From Aerophototrophica crusticola (lineage in GTDB: Bacteria; Pseudomonadota; Alphaproteobacteria; Azospirillales; Azospirillaceae), in NCBI GenBank assembly GCA_001939945.1, contig MOEB01000020.1, forward strand, positions 26,873-90,872: a DNA stretch of 64,000 nucleotides, read 5' to 3'. The position numbers were made by a program, and so were the translations under genes. The number at the start of each line of letters is the position of its first letter. The stretch's first letter is position 1. Positions 9,106 through 16,451 of this stretch are shown here, one piece after another. The notes beneath the pieces are model-generated. The model did no database searches and had not been told where the DNA came from. It saw only the letters and a list, made by a program, of their open reading frames with translations.

Positions 9106-9399
9106 TCAGGCGGCGTCCAGCGTCGGGATGCGCTCGATCTCCGCCGCCATCTCCCGCCGAAGTCTGGCCAAGTCATGCCGGGCCTGGAGAGTCAGCCAGA
9201 GGTCCGGCCCGTTGCCGCACAGCTTGCCCAGGCGCAGGGCCATGGCGGGGGTCACCGCCGCCTTCTCCGCCAACAGCCCATGCAGCGCTTGGCGGGACAC
9301 GCCCAGCAGGGCGGCGACATCCGATACCGGCTTGCCGAGGGCGGGCAGGATGTCCTCCCGCAGCAGTTCGCCGGGATGCATGGGGGGCAAGGCGGTCAT
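9106..9399 (-). CDS. higA: HigA-type antitoxin
   Basis: A 97-residue XRE-family HTH antitoxin of a type II addiction module. The N-terminus MTALPPMHPGELLRED matches the HigA hallmark HPGExLxEe, and the helix-turn-helix covers SDVAALLGVSRQALHGLL (about residues 26-43). It binds and neutralises the HigB toxin and represses the operon. The ATG at 9399 starts the domain; an upstream in-frame start would overlap the toxin gene. It lies 13 bases after higB, in the toxin-first order typical of higBA. Confidence 0.9.
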   Translation of the reverse strand: MTALPPMHPGELLREDILPALGKPVSDVAALLGVSRQALHGLLAEKAAVTPAMALRLGKLCGNGPDLWLTLQARHDLARLRREMAAEIERIPTLDAA

Positions 9400-9412
9400 G
9401 GCCGGGCTCCGG

Positions 9413-9688
9413 TCAATGGTAATCCTCGATATCCACGTCGACGGCGTCGGCACCGTCCCACCCGAAAGTCAGCCGGTAGTTGCCGCTCACCCAGACCGAC
9501 CAACGCTTCGGCTTCCCATGCAGGCCGTGGAACCTATAGCCGGGAAGGTTCATGTCCTCCGGGCGGCCGGCCGCGTCCAGGGCCAACAGTTGGCGACGGA
9601 CGCGCTCACGGTTTTCAACCGGCAGACGCCGTGGATCCCCGGTGTCCCAGAACTGCTTCAACACCTTGTTCCGAAAATCGCGGATCAT
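9413..9688 (-). CDS. higB: HigB toxin (RelE/ParE superfamily)
   Basis: A 91-residue RelE-like toxin expected to cleave mRNA at the ribosome. It starts MIRDFRNKVLKQFWDTG and ends RLTFGWDGADAVDVDIEDYH, both typical of the HigB family. The ATG at 9688 was chosen because the extended frame upstream runs through the treZ end with no family similarity. It is followed by higA and preceded by a 17-bp palindrome that overlaps the treZ stop codon. Confidence 0.92.
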   Translation of the reverse strand: MIRDFRNKVLKQFWDTGDPRRLPVENRERVRRQLLALDAAGRPEDMNLPGYRFHGLHGKPKRWSVWVSGNYRLTFGWDGADAVDVDIEDYH

Positions 9689-9718
9689 GCGGTGATGGTC
9701 GCATGGGCACGCGTGAGT

Positions 9719-9735
9719 GTAAAGTGTCGCTTTAC
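9719..9735 (-). promoter_or_regulatory. Candidate HigA/HigBA operator
   Basis: The perfect inverted repeat GTAAAG-TGTCG-CTTTAC lies 31 bases upstream of the higB start, where a promoter should be. AT-rich arms of this kind are typical for autorepressing HigA proteins. The element covers the TAA stop codon of treZ (9732-9734), so repressor site and stop codon share bases. Confidence 0.6.
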
Positions 9736-11612
9736 GCGCCTTGCCCCTCTGCCGGCACCAGCACCACCGCCGCCCGGCCGGGGATGTGCCAGCCGTCCTC
9801 CTGCTCCACGGGGGAATAGCCCAGGCCGCCATATCTGGGGTCCTCGCTGGACCAGCAATGGCACCAGCCGGCGCGGGTGGGGGCGCCCAGCAGGGGCTCG
9901 GGGGCGGGGGACAGGTGCAGGTCCGGGCCCAGGTTCACCAGCAGCACGCGGTCCCCCTCCGGCCCGAACCAGCGCAGGACAAAGCATTCGGGCGCCAGCA
10001 CCGATCCGTCCAGCACGCTGGCGTCCTGGCGGCGAAACACCGGGTCCTCCCGCCGCAGGGCCAGCAGGTCGTGGTGCAGGGCCAGCCACTCTGCGTTGGT
10101 CTCCCGCTCCCCATGGTCCAGCTTGCAGGCCTCGAAGGTCTGGCGGTCGGCGGGGTCGCACAGCTCTTCCTTCACCTCGCTGTGGGCTATGGACTGGAAC
10201 TGGTTCAGGAACTCCCGCCGGCCGCGGCGCACGGCCTTGGCCAGGTCGCCCGAATGGTCGGCGAAGTAATGGAAGGGGGTGCTCGCCCTGAACTCCTGCC
10301 CCTGGAACAGCATGGGCGTGGCGGGGATCAGCAGCATGTAGGCGGTCATGGCCCGCAACTGCCCCGGCCCGGTCAACCGGTCGATCCGCCAGCCGCGGGC
10401 GGAGTTCGCCACCTGGTCATGGTTCTGCAGGAAGGACACCATGGCCGCCTGGGGCTGGCCGAAGATGTTGCTGCCGCGCCGCTTGCCCTGCCAGACATAG
10501 TGCTGCCCGGTATAGAGGAAGCCGTATTTGGCGGCGGAGACGAATTCCTGCGGGCTGCCCCGGTAATCCTTGTAATAGGCCTCACGCCGGCCGGTCAGGG
10601 CGACGATGGCCGTGTGGTGGAGGTCGTCGTTCCACAGGGCGTCCAGCCCATGGCCGCCCTGGTCCCGCGGCAGGACCTGGCGCAGTTCCTGCGGTTCGTT
10701 CTCCCCCACGATGAAGGTGCCGCGCTCGCCTCCCGCCTCCCGCACCGCCGCCGCGACCTCGGCGATGATGTGGGGGGTGCTGGCGTCGAAGATCTGCTGG
10801 GTGGCGTCCAGGCGCAGCCCGTCCAGGTGGAACTCCTCCACCCAGTAGCGGGCGTTCGATACCATGTAGTCGCGCACCGGCCCGCTGTCGGGCCCGTCGA
10901 AATTCAGGGCGTCGCCCCACTCGTTCTCGTACCGGTCGCTGAAATAGGACTTGGCGAACTGGGACAGGTAGTTCCCGTCAGGGCCGAAATGGTTGTAGAC
11001 CACATCCAGGATCACCCCCAGGCCCAACCCGTGCGCCCGGTCCACGAAGCGGCGGAAGTCGTCGGGCGACCCGTAAAGCCGGGTGGGCGCGAACAGGTTC
11101 ACCCCGTCATAGCCCCAGCCGAAGCTGCCGGCGAAGTCCGCCACCGGCATCACCTCCAGGCAGGTGACGCCCAGGTCGCGCAGTTCCTCCAGCCGCCCGA
11201 TGGCGGCGTCCCAGGTGCCCTCCGGCGTGAAGGTGCCCACATGCATCTCATAAAGGACCATGCCCTCCCGCCGGACACCCTCCCAGCCGTGGTCGGTCCA
11301 TTGGAAGCTGGCGGGGTCCACCACCTGCGACGGGCCGTGGGGACCGTCCGGCTGGAAGCGGGACATGGGGTCGGGGTAGAGGTAGTCACCGCCGTCCAGG
11401 CAGTATTTGTAGCGGCTGCCGGGCTTGGCTTCCGGTACCAGGGCGGCGAAGAATCCGTCCCCCTCAGGGTTCAGCGGCAGTTCCGCCCCGTACTCCAACC
11501 GCAGGGCCACGCGGGACCGGTCGGGCGCCCAGATACGGAAATGCACCCCGCCGCCGGGCTGTACCTCCGCCCCCTGCGGCAACCGCCGCGCCGCCGAGCC
11601 CCGCCTCGCCAT
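9732..11612 (-). CDS. treZ: Malto-oligosyltrehalose trehalohydrolase
   Basis: A 626-residue GH13 enzyme that releases trehalose from maltooligosyl-trehalose. It has an N-terminal carbohydrate-binding-like domain (VHFRIWAPDRSRV), then the barrel with DVVYNHFG, the nucleophile Asp in GLRLDATQQ (about D269), the general acid in GENE (about E304) and NHD in FLQNHDQ. The ATG at 11612 is preferred because AGGGA lies eight bases upstream; the ATG at 11618 is only three bases from it. No treY or other trehalose gene is in the window, so its normal partner must be elsewhere. Confidence 0.93.
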   Translation of the reverse strand: MARRGSAARRLPQGAEVQPGGGVHFRIWAPDRSRVALRLEYGAELPLNPEGDGFFAALVPEAKPGSRYKYCLDGGDYLYPDPMSRFQPDGPHGPSQVVDPASFQWTDHGWEGVRREGMVLYEMHVGTFTPEGTWDAAIGRLEELRDLGVTCLEVMPVADFAGSFGWGYDGVNLFAPTRLYGSPDDFRRFVDRAHGLGLGVILDVVYNHFGPDGNYLSQFAKSYFSDRYENEWGDALNFDGPDSGPVRDYMVSNARYWVEEFHLDGLRLDATQQIFDASTPHIIAEVAAAVREAGGERGTFIVGENEPQELRQVLPRDQGGHGLDALWNDDLHHTAIVALTGRREAYYKDYRGSPQEFVSAAKYGFLYTGQHYVWQGKRRGSNIFGQPQAAMVSFLQNHDQVANSARGWRIDRLTGPGQLRAMTAYMLLIPATPMLFQGQEFRASTPFHYFADHSGDLAKAVRRGRREFLNQFQSIAHSEVKEELCDPADRQTFEACKLDHGERETNAEWLALHHDLLALRREDPVFRRQDASVLDGSVLAPECFVLRWFGPEGDRVLLVNLGPDLHLSPAPEPLLGAPTRAGWCHCWSSEDPRYGGLGYSPVEQEDGWHIPGRAAVVLVPAEGQGA

Positions 11613-11685
11613 GTGCATGTTCCCTGATGGCCCCGACCAGAGGCGACAACCGGGCGGGCAGGGGAAATGTCCCGTGACGAAGAAA

Positions 11686-11711
11686 GGGCCGGCCACGGGG
11701 ATGGCCGGCCC
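11686..11711 (-). terminator. Rho-independent terminator after the lipoprotein gene
   Basis: A 9-bp perfect stem, GGGCCGGCC paired with GGCCGGCCC, with an 8-nt loop. It is followed on the minus strand by TTTCTTC. It should end transcription coming from the lipoprotein gene at 11742 before treZ. Confidence 0.7.
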
Positions 11712-11741
11712 CTTGTCGGGCATAAGTCCAGGAGTGCGGGC

Positions 11742-13268
11742 CTACTTGCCCATTCCGCCCATCATCATCGGCGCGTAATCCTGGCCGTTGACCAGCAGCT
11801 GGCCCGTCTCCGTCACCTGGATGCGGTAAGTGTGGGTGGTGGCACCCTCCGGCGTCTTCCCGGCGGTGCCCATGCCCTGGGCCATGCCCAGCAGCATGGC
11901 GGCCTGGGCCCGGCTCTCATCCGCCTTCTGTCCGGGCTGCGGGCTCAGGGCCTTCACCGCCTTGTCCAGGTCGCGCAGCACAAGGGTGAAGTCCGCGACG
12001 GCGTTGAACGGTGTGCCGGGCTTCAGTTGCGTGGAGCCTGACATGTCCAAGCCGGCACCCGGCGCGGTCGCCGCCACCTTTTCCACCTTCAGCACGGCGC
12101 CGGACTGCATCACGGCCCCCATCAGCGGCATGATGGCAAGCTGTTCCGCCGCGGACCGCTCGGGCGAGCCTTCCTCCCCCGTGGACTGGGCGGCCAGCAG
12201 GCCCTTCATGGCCGGGCCCAGCGCCGCCAGGGGCAACTTCTCCGCCGAGAGCTGGATGGTCATGCCGGTGGGCACCAGCTCCTGCATGGGCGGGGTGGGG
12301 GACATGGACAGGCCGCCATAGCCGAGGCCCAGGGACACGGTCCCCTGGCCGTCGCCGGCCTTGGCATAGCCCAGGCTGTACTGCGCGTCGCCCAGGGACA
12401 CCCGGTTGCCGTCGCCGGAGACATCCAGCCCCTTGACGGAGAAGGTCATCTTCATGGTGCCCAGCACGTCGAACATGCGGCCGACGTCGTCGAACATGGC
12501 GGCCACCTGGGCCGGGGCCGGGTCGCCGCCCGTGGACGCCGCCTCCAGCGCCTTCACCTTTTCCTGCATGGACCGCGCGACGGCCATGTAGGCCGCCATG
12601 TCGGTGCCGCTGGTGGTCATGGCCACCCGCGCCTCGCCCAGGCTGAAGCCCGGCCCGGCGGCCTGGGCGGCCCGGAAGCCGGTTGCGGCGTAATCCATGG
12701 CGATGTCGAACTTGCCGGGGGCGGACTGGGTGCCCTTGGTCGTCCCGGCGATCCCGTCCACGCTGCCCAGCACCGTGGCCCCCTCGGACAGCACGACCTT
12801 GCCCACGGACAGGGTCGAGTCCACCGTCGTATCGAACTGCGGCAGCCAGACACCCGACAGGGTGCCGCCGGCGATGCCCACCGTCACCGGGGTCCCGCCG
12901 TCCGCCGGCTTGGCCGTCATGGTGGCGGGCAGGGCGGCCTCGAACTTGTAGTTGCCGTCCTCCAGCGGGGTGACCTTGGCGGTGAGCACGCCGGCGTCGA
13001 ACGTGCCTGCGCCGTCGGCCAAGTGGGCCAGCACCCGGGGCAGGGTGACCTCGTAATGGTCCTTGGCGGGCTTCGCCACCGGCCCGCCCTGGATCTCGAT
13101 GGTGTAGCTGCCGGGGCTGTCGGCCAGGTAGAGCGGCAGTTGCTGCTTGATGCCGTTCTCGATCTTCCGCGCGCCCGCCTCATCGATCTGCGGTCCCTTC
13201 TCGCCGCAGGCGACAAGGGCAAGCAGGGTGCTGCCCAGCAGGGCGGCGCGGAAGGGATGGCGAAGCAT
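11742..13268 (-). CDS. Unknown lipoprotein, possible envelope component of the adjacent export system
   Basis: A 508-residue predicted lipoprotein. The start MLRHPFRAALLGSTLLALVAC gives a signal peptide with lipobox LVAC and lipidated Cys21, followed by GEKGPQ. The rest is soluble, with repeated beta-rich G/T/V segments, and has no motif I recognise. The frame is open further upstream, but the signal peptide fixes the ATG at 13268. It lies 91 bases downstream of the kinase gene on the same strand and ends at a good terminator, so it is probably the third gene of the regulator-kinase-lipoprotein unit. No function is assigned; a sensor-associated or exporter-associated role is inference from position. 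Confidence 0.75.
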   Translation of the reverse strand: MLRHPFRAALLGSTLLALVACGEKGPQIDEAGARKIENGIKQQLPLYLADSPGSYTIEIQGGPVAKPAKDHYEVTLPRVLAHLADGAGTFDAGVLTAKVTPLEDGNYKFEAALPATMTAKPADGGTPVTVGIAGGTLSGVWLPQFDTTVDSTLSVGKVVLSEGATVLGSVDGIAGTTKGTQSAPGKFDIAMDYAATGFRAAQAAGPGFSLGEARVAMTTSGTDMAAYMAVARSMQEKVKALEAASTGGDPAPAQVAAMFDDVGRMFDVLGTMKMTFSVKGLDVSGDGNRVSLGDAQYSLGYAKAGDGQGTVSLGLGYGGLSMSPTPPMQELVPTGMTIQLSAEKLPLAALGPAMKGLLAAQSTGEEGSPERSAAEQLAIMPLMGAVMQSGAVLKVEKVAATAPGAGLDMSGSTQLKPGTPFNAVADFTLVLRDLDKAVKALSPQPGQKADESRAQAAMLLGMAQGMGTAGKTPEGATTHTYRIQVTETGQLLVNGQDYAPMMMGGMGK

Positions 13269-13359
13269 GGCGTCTCCAGGACGGGTTGGCGCGGGCCGCG
13301 CCCGCAAGCCCGCACAAACTATAGGAGTAGGGCGTTCCCGTCCACCGGCTGGGGGGCGG

Positions 13360-14721
13360 TCAGAACCGCAGGGCGAAGGCCGTGCCGCCCCCTTCCGCCG
13401 GGGCCACGGCGATGCTGCCGCCATGGGCCAGCATGATCTGCCGGGCCAGCGACAGGCCCACGCCCGACCCCTCACGCTTGGTGGTGAAGAAGGGGACGAA
13501 GATCTTGTCCGCCACCTCAGGCGGGATGCCCGGCCCATTGTCCGCCACGGTGACCAGCACGCGCCCGCCCTCGTCCAGGTGGGCGGTGACCTTGACCACC
13601 CCGTCCTCCCGCCCGCCCAGGGCTTCGACGGCGTTCTTCAGCAGGTTGATCAGGATTTGGTCCAGCAGGTCCGGGTCGGCGGACACCTCCAGCTGCGGCG
13701 GCAGGACCAGCGCCTCGAACCGGATGCGCTTTTCTGCCATGGCGGGGGTCATCAGCCGTTCCATCCGGTCCACCACGTCCCGCACCTTCACCCGTTGCAA
13801 CTGGGGCTTGGGCACGCTGGTGAACTGGCGGTAGCGCTCCACGAAGCGCAGCAGCCCGTCGCTGCGGCGGGCCACCGTGTCGATGGCCTGCTCCGCGTCC
13901 TGCATCTCCTCCGCCAGGTCGGGACGGTCCTCCACCTTCTCCCGCAAATCCGCCAGCACCGCCTGCGCCGTGCGGGTGAGGGAGGAGACGGGGGTGAGGC
14001 TGTTCATCATCTCATGCGTCAGCACCCGCACCAGGTCCTGCCAGGCCTTGACCTCCGTCGCCTCCAGGTCGCCGGCGATGTTCTGGAGGGAGACCAGCAG
14101 CCGCGGTTCCCCCAGCAAGGTCAGCTGCGTCGCCGCGACGGTGAGCTGCTGCGGCCCGCCGCCCACGCCGGCCGCCACCCGCAGCAGCAGCCGGTCGCCC
14201 GGCTTCAGCTCCCGCAGCGCGTCCTCCACCGTGTGGCCGTCCGCCGTCCGCCGTGCCAGGTCCTCAGGCCCCAGCAGGCGGCGGGCAGCGTTGTTCAGCA
14301 GCTCCACCCGCCGGCCCTGGCGCGGCTCCGGCCAGACGGCGGCCAGGGCCACGGGCACATGCTCCAGAAGGGCGTTCAGGTACTCGGCCTGCCGCTCCGT
14401 GTCGGCGCGGGTGGCCTTGAACCGCTCCAGCACCGTGGTGAAGGCGGAGCCCAGCTCATCGAAGGCACTGCCCAACCCCCTCATGCCGAAGGTCTGGCTG
14501 AAGTCGGAATGGGCGATGGCGGTCAGGAAGCGGGACAGCTCCCGGTTGGTCGTCGTCACCGTGCGCAGCAGCCCGCCCACCTGAACCAGGATGGCGACGG
14601 CCACCAGCAGGGTCGTGGCGCGATACTCCGTCGCCACCAGCAGCACGCCCAGCAACATGGAGGACAGCGCCAGCAACGCCACCCGGACCGTGACGTTCAG
14701 CTCGAACCGCTTAGAGCCCAT
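13360..14721 (-). CDS. NtrY-like membrane histidine kinase
   Basis: A 453-residue sensor kinase. Two membrane spans (about 11-30 and 36-52) with almost no periplasmic loop are followed by a HAMP/PAS-like linker, a dimerisation domain with H-box THEMMNSLTP (His about 236), and an ATPase domain with NLLKNAVEA, DNGPGIP and GSGVGLSLA. The kinase should phosphorylate the sigma-54 activator encoded just upstream. The ATG at 14721 begins the first membrane helix; the longer frame upstream is proline-rich shadow. A GC hairpin occupies the 95-base gap after the regulator gene. Because it lacks a large sensor domain, it may sense a membrane or intramembrane signal. Confidence 0.88.
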   Translation of the reverse strand: MGSKRFELNVTVRVALLALSSMLLGVLLVATEYRATTLLVAVAILVQVGGLLRTVTTTNRELSRFLTAIAHSDFSQTFGMRGLGSAFDELGSAFTTVLERFKATRADTERQAEYLNALLEHVPVALAAVWPEPRQGRRVELLNNAARRLLGPEDLARRTADGHTVEDALRELKPGDRLLLRVAAGVGGGPQQLTVAATQLTLLGEPRLLVSLQNIAGDLEATEVKAWQDLVRVLTHEMMNSLTPVSSLTRTAQAVLADLREKVEDRPDLAEEMQDAEQAIDTVARRSDGLLRFVERYRQFTSVPKPQLQRVKVRDVVDRMERLMTPAMAEKRIRFEALVLPPQLEVSADPDLLDQILINLLKNAVEALGGREDGVVKVTAHLDEGGRVLVTVADNGPGIPPEVADKIFVPFFTTKREGSGVGLSLARQIMLAHGGSIAVAPAEGGGTAFALRF

Positions 14722-14758
14722 GGCGGCCCCCGTGGGATTGGCCTGGGTGGGAGACCAG

Positions 14759-14781
14759 CCCCCTCTCCCAGGGGGAGGGGG
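14759..14781. repeat. CCCTCTCC-type hairpin, family R2 (short form)
   Basis: A CCCCTC / GAGGGG hairpin in the gap between the regulator stop and the kinase start, similar to the hairpins at 22363 and 38559. It may adjust expression between the two genes. Confidence 0.45.
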
Positions 14782-14816
14782 ATCGCGTTGCGCCCGGTGG
14801 TGCAGGGTTCCCCATC

Positions 14817-16232
14817 TCACAGCCCATGCTTTTCCATCCGCCGGTAGAGGCTGGCCCGGGTGATGCCGAGGTCGTGGGCCGCGTGGCTGATGTTGCCCTG
14901 GTGCTTGGTCAGGGCCCGGCGGATCGCCTCCTTCTCCACCGCTTCCAGGTCCAGCGTGTCCAGCACAAGGGCCGCGTTCCCGCCCGGTGCCGCGGCCGCG
15001 GCGGAGGGCGCCGACGCCGCCGGCTGCTGCCCTGAGGTGGAGGGGAGGGAGAAATCCTCCGCCTCCAGCACCTCACCCCCCGCCAGGATCATGGCCCGTT
15101 CCACCGCGTGGCGCAGGGCGCGCACGTTGCCGGGCCAGCGATAGGCCATCAGCCGCCGCAGCGCCTCAGCCGACACCCGCTTGGGCGGCATGTTGTATTT
15201 GCGGGCGTACATGCCGATGAAGTGGTCCAGCAGGGCGGGGATGTCCTCCGGCCGGTCGCGCAACGGAGGCAGGTGCAGTTCCACCGTGTTGATGCGGTAC
15301 AGCAGGTCCTGCCGGAACACGCCCTCCTTGTTGAGCTGCTCCACCGGCATGTTGGTGGCGGAGATCAGGCGCACGTCGATGGGGATGGGCTTGGTCCCAC
15401 CCACCGGCACCACCACCCGCTGCTCCAGCACGGTCAGCAGCTTGGATTGCAGGTGCAGGGGCAGGTTGCCGATCTCATCCAGGAACAGGGTGCCGCCGTT
15501 GGCCGCCACCAGCCGGCCCACCCGGTCCTCCCGCGCGTCGGTGAAGGCGCCCTTCTTGTGGCCGAACAGCTCGCTCTCGAACAGGCTCTCCGCCACGGCG
15601 CCCAGATCGACGCTGACGAAGACCTGGTCGCGCCGCTTGGAGCGGCGGTGGATTTCCCGGGCGATGACCTCCTTGCCGGTGCCGTTCTCCCCCAGCACCA
15701 GGACGTTGGCCTCCGTGGGGGCGGCGCGGTCCAGCAGGGTGAAGACCCGCGCCATGGCGGGGCTGGACCCGATGACGGGGATGGGCGGCCCGTCCAGGGC
15801 GGCGGCCAGCTCCTTGGCCTTGCCGCCCAGCTCCTGCGCCTCGCGGCGGGAGGCGGTCAGCTTCAGGGCGGAATGCAGGGTGGCCACCAGCCGCTCGTTC
15901 TGCCAGGGCTTCAGCACGAAATCCGCCGCCCCCTGCTTCATGGCGTCCACCGCCGTGCCCACGTCGCCATAGGCGGTCATCAGCACGATGGACAGGGTGG
16001 GGTCGATCTCCAGGATGCGCTTCAGCCACTGGAAACCCTCGCGCCCCGTGTTGGCGCCGATGGCGAAGTTCATGTCCAGCAGGACGGCGTCGAACCCCTC
16101 ATCCTTCAGCAACTGCGGGATGCGGTCCGGCCGCGGCTCGGTATGGCAGGCGATGCCTTCCCGCTTCAGCAGCAGCCGCGCCGCCACCAGGATGTCGGCA
16201 TCGTCATCGACGATCAGAACCCGTCCCGCCAC
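14817..16232 (-). CDS. Sigma-54-dependent response regulator (NtrC family)
   Basis: A 471-residue activator with receiver (VDDD 8-11, phospho-Asp53 in LLDMNF), AAA+ domain (Walker A GENGTGKE, Walker B GGTLFLDEIG) and a Fis-type HTH at the end (GNISHAAHDLGITRASLY). The sigma-54 contact loop reads GAFTDA instead of GAFTGA. No ATG starts the frame at the conserved N-terminus; GTG 16232 with AAGGGGG seven bases upstream is the likely start, a TTG two codons earlier the alternative. It is divergent from the first exporter permease gene, whose sigma-54 promoter lies in the shared 219-base gap. I infer that it activates both exporter promoters. Confidence 0.9.
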   Translation of the reverse strand: MAGRVLIVDDDADILVAARLLLKREGIACHTEPRPDRIPQLLKDEGFDAVLLDMNFAIGANTGREGFQWLKRILEIDPTLSIVLMTAYGDVGTAVDAMKQGAADFVLKPWQNERLVATLHSALKLTASRREAQELGGKAKELAAALDGPPIPVIGSSPAMARVFTLLDRAAPTEANVLVLGENGTGKEVIAREIHRRSKRRDQVFVSVDLGAVAESLFESELFGHKKGAFTDAREDRVGRLVAANGGTLFLDEIGNLPLHLQSKLLTVLEQRVVVPVGGTKPIPIDVRLISATNMPVEQLNKEGVFRQDLLYRINTVELHLPPLRDRPEDIPALLDHFIGMYARKYNMPPKRVSAEALRRLMAYRWPGNVRALRHAVERAMILAGGEVLEAEDFSLPSTSGQQPAASAPSAAAAAPGGNAALVLDTLDLEAVEKEAIRRALTKHQGNISHAAHDLGITRASLYRRMEKHGL

Positions 16233-16288
16233 GTCCAATCCCCCTTCACGCAGCCCGTCCGCCGGTGGCCCGTTCGTCGGGCGCCCTT

Positions 16289-16329
16289 GTGTCCGTCCAT
16301 GGACAGCGGACTGTCCGGAAGCGTACACC
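16289..16329. promoter_or_regulatory. Candidate upstream activator site A (UAS) of the sigma-54 activator
   Basis: Two adjacent palindromes lie here: TGTCC-N6-GGACA (16290-16305) and CGGAC-T-GTCCG (16307-16317). They are followed by GGAAGCGTACACC. The second half is nearly identical to site B at 20766-20801 (GTGTCCG start, AGCGGA..CTGTCCGGA core, ACACC end). It ends 64 bases upstream of the -24 box at 16394. Confidence 0.7.
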
Positions 16330-16393
16330 CCGAACGGGGTGCCGCGCAGCCGGAATCCGGCAAATCCGCCGTCTCCAGGGGCACCGGCGCCCC

Positions 16394-16408
16394 TGGCATG
16401 CCCCTTGC
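16394..16408 (+). promoter_or_regulatory. Sigma-54 promoter of the first permease gene
   Basis: TGGCAT-N5-TTGC has exact -24/-12 spacing, with one mismatch to TGGCAC in the -24 element. Expected start of transcription is about 16420, some 30 bases before the ATG at 16452. Confidence 0.75.
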
Positions 16409-16451
16409 CTGCAAACCCCGGGCCTACATGGGGGAGCGGAGGGGGGACACC

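Noticed and set aside
15108..16451. Long open extension upstream of the first permease
   Set aside because: It is antisense to the activator gene, the composition is that of a shadow frame, and the permease has a clear ribosome site and membrane start at 16452.
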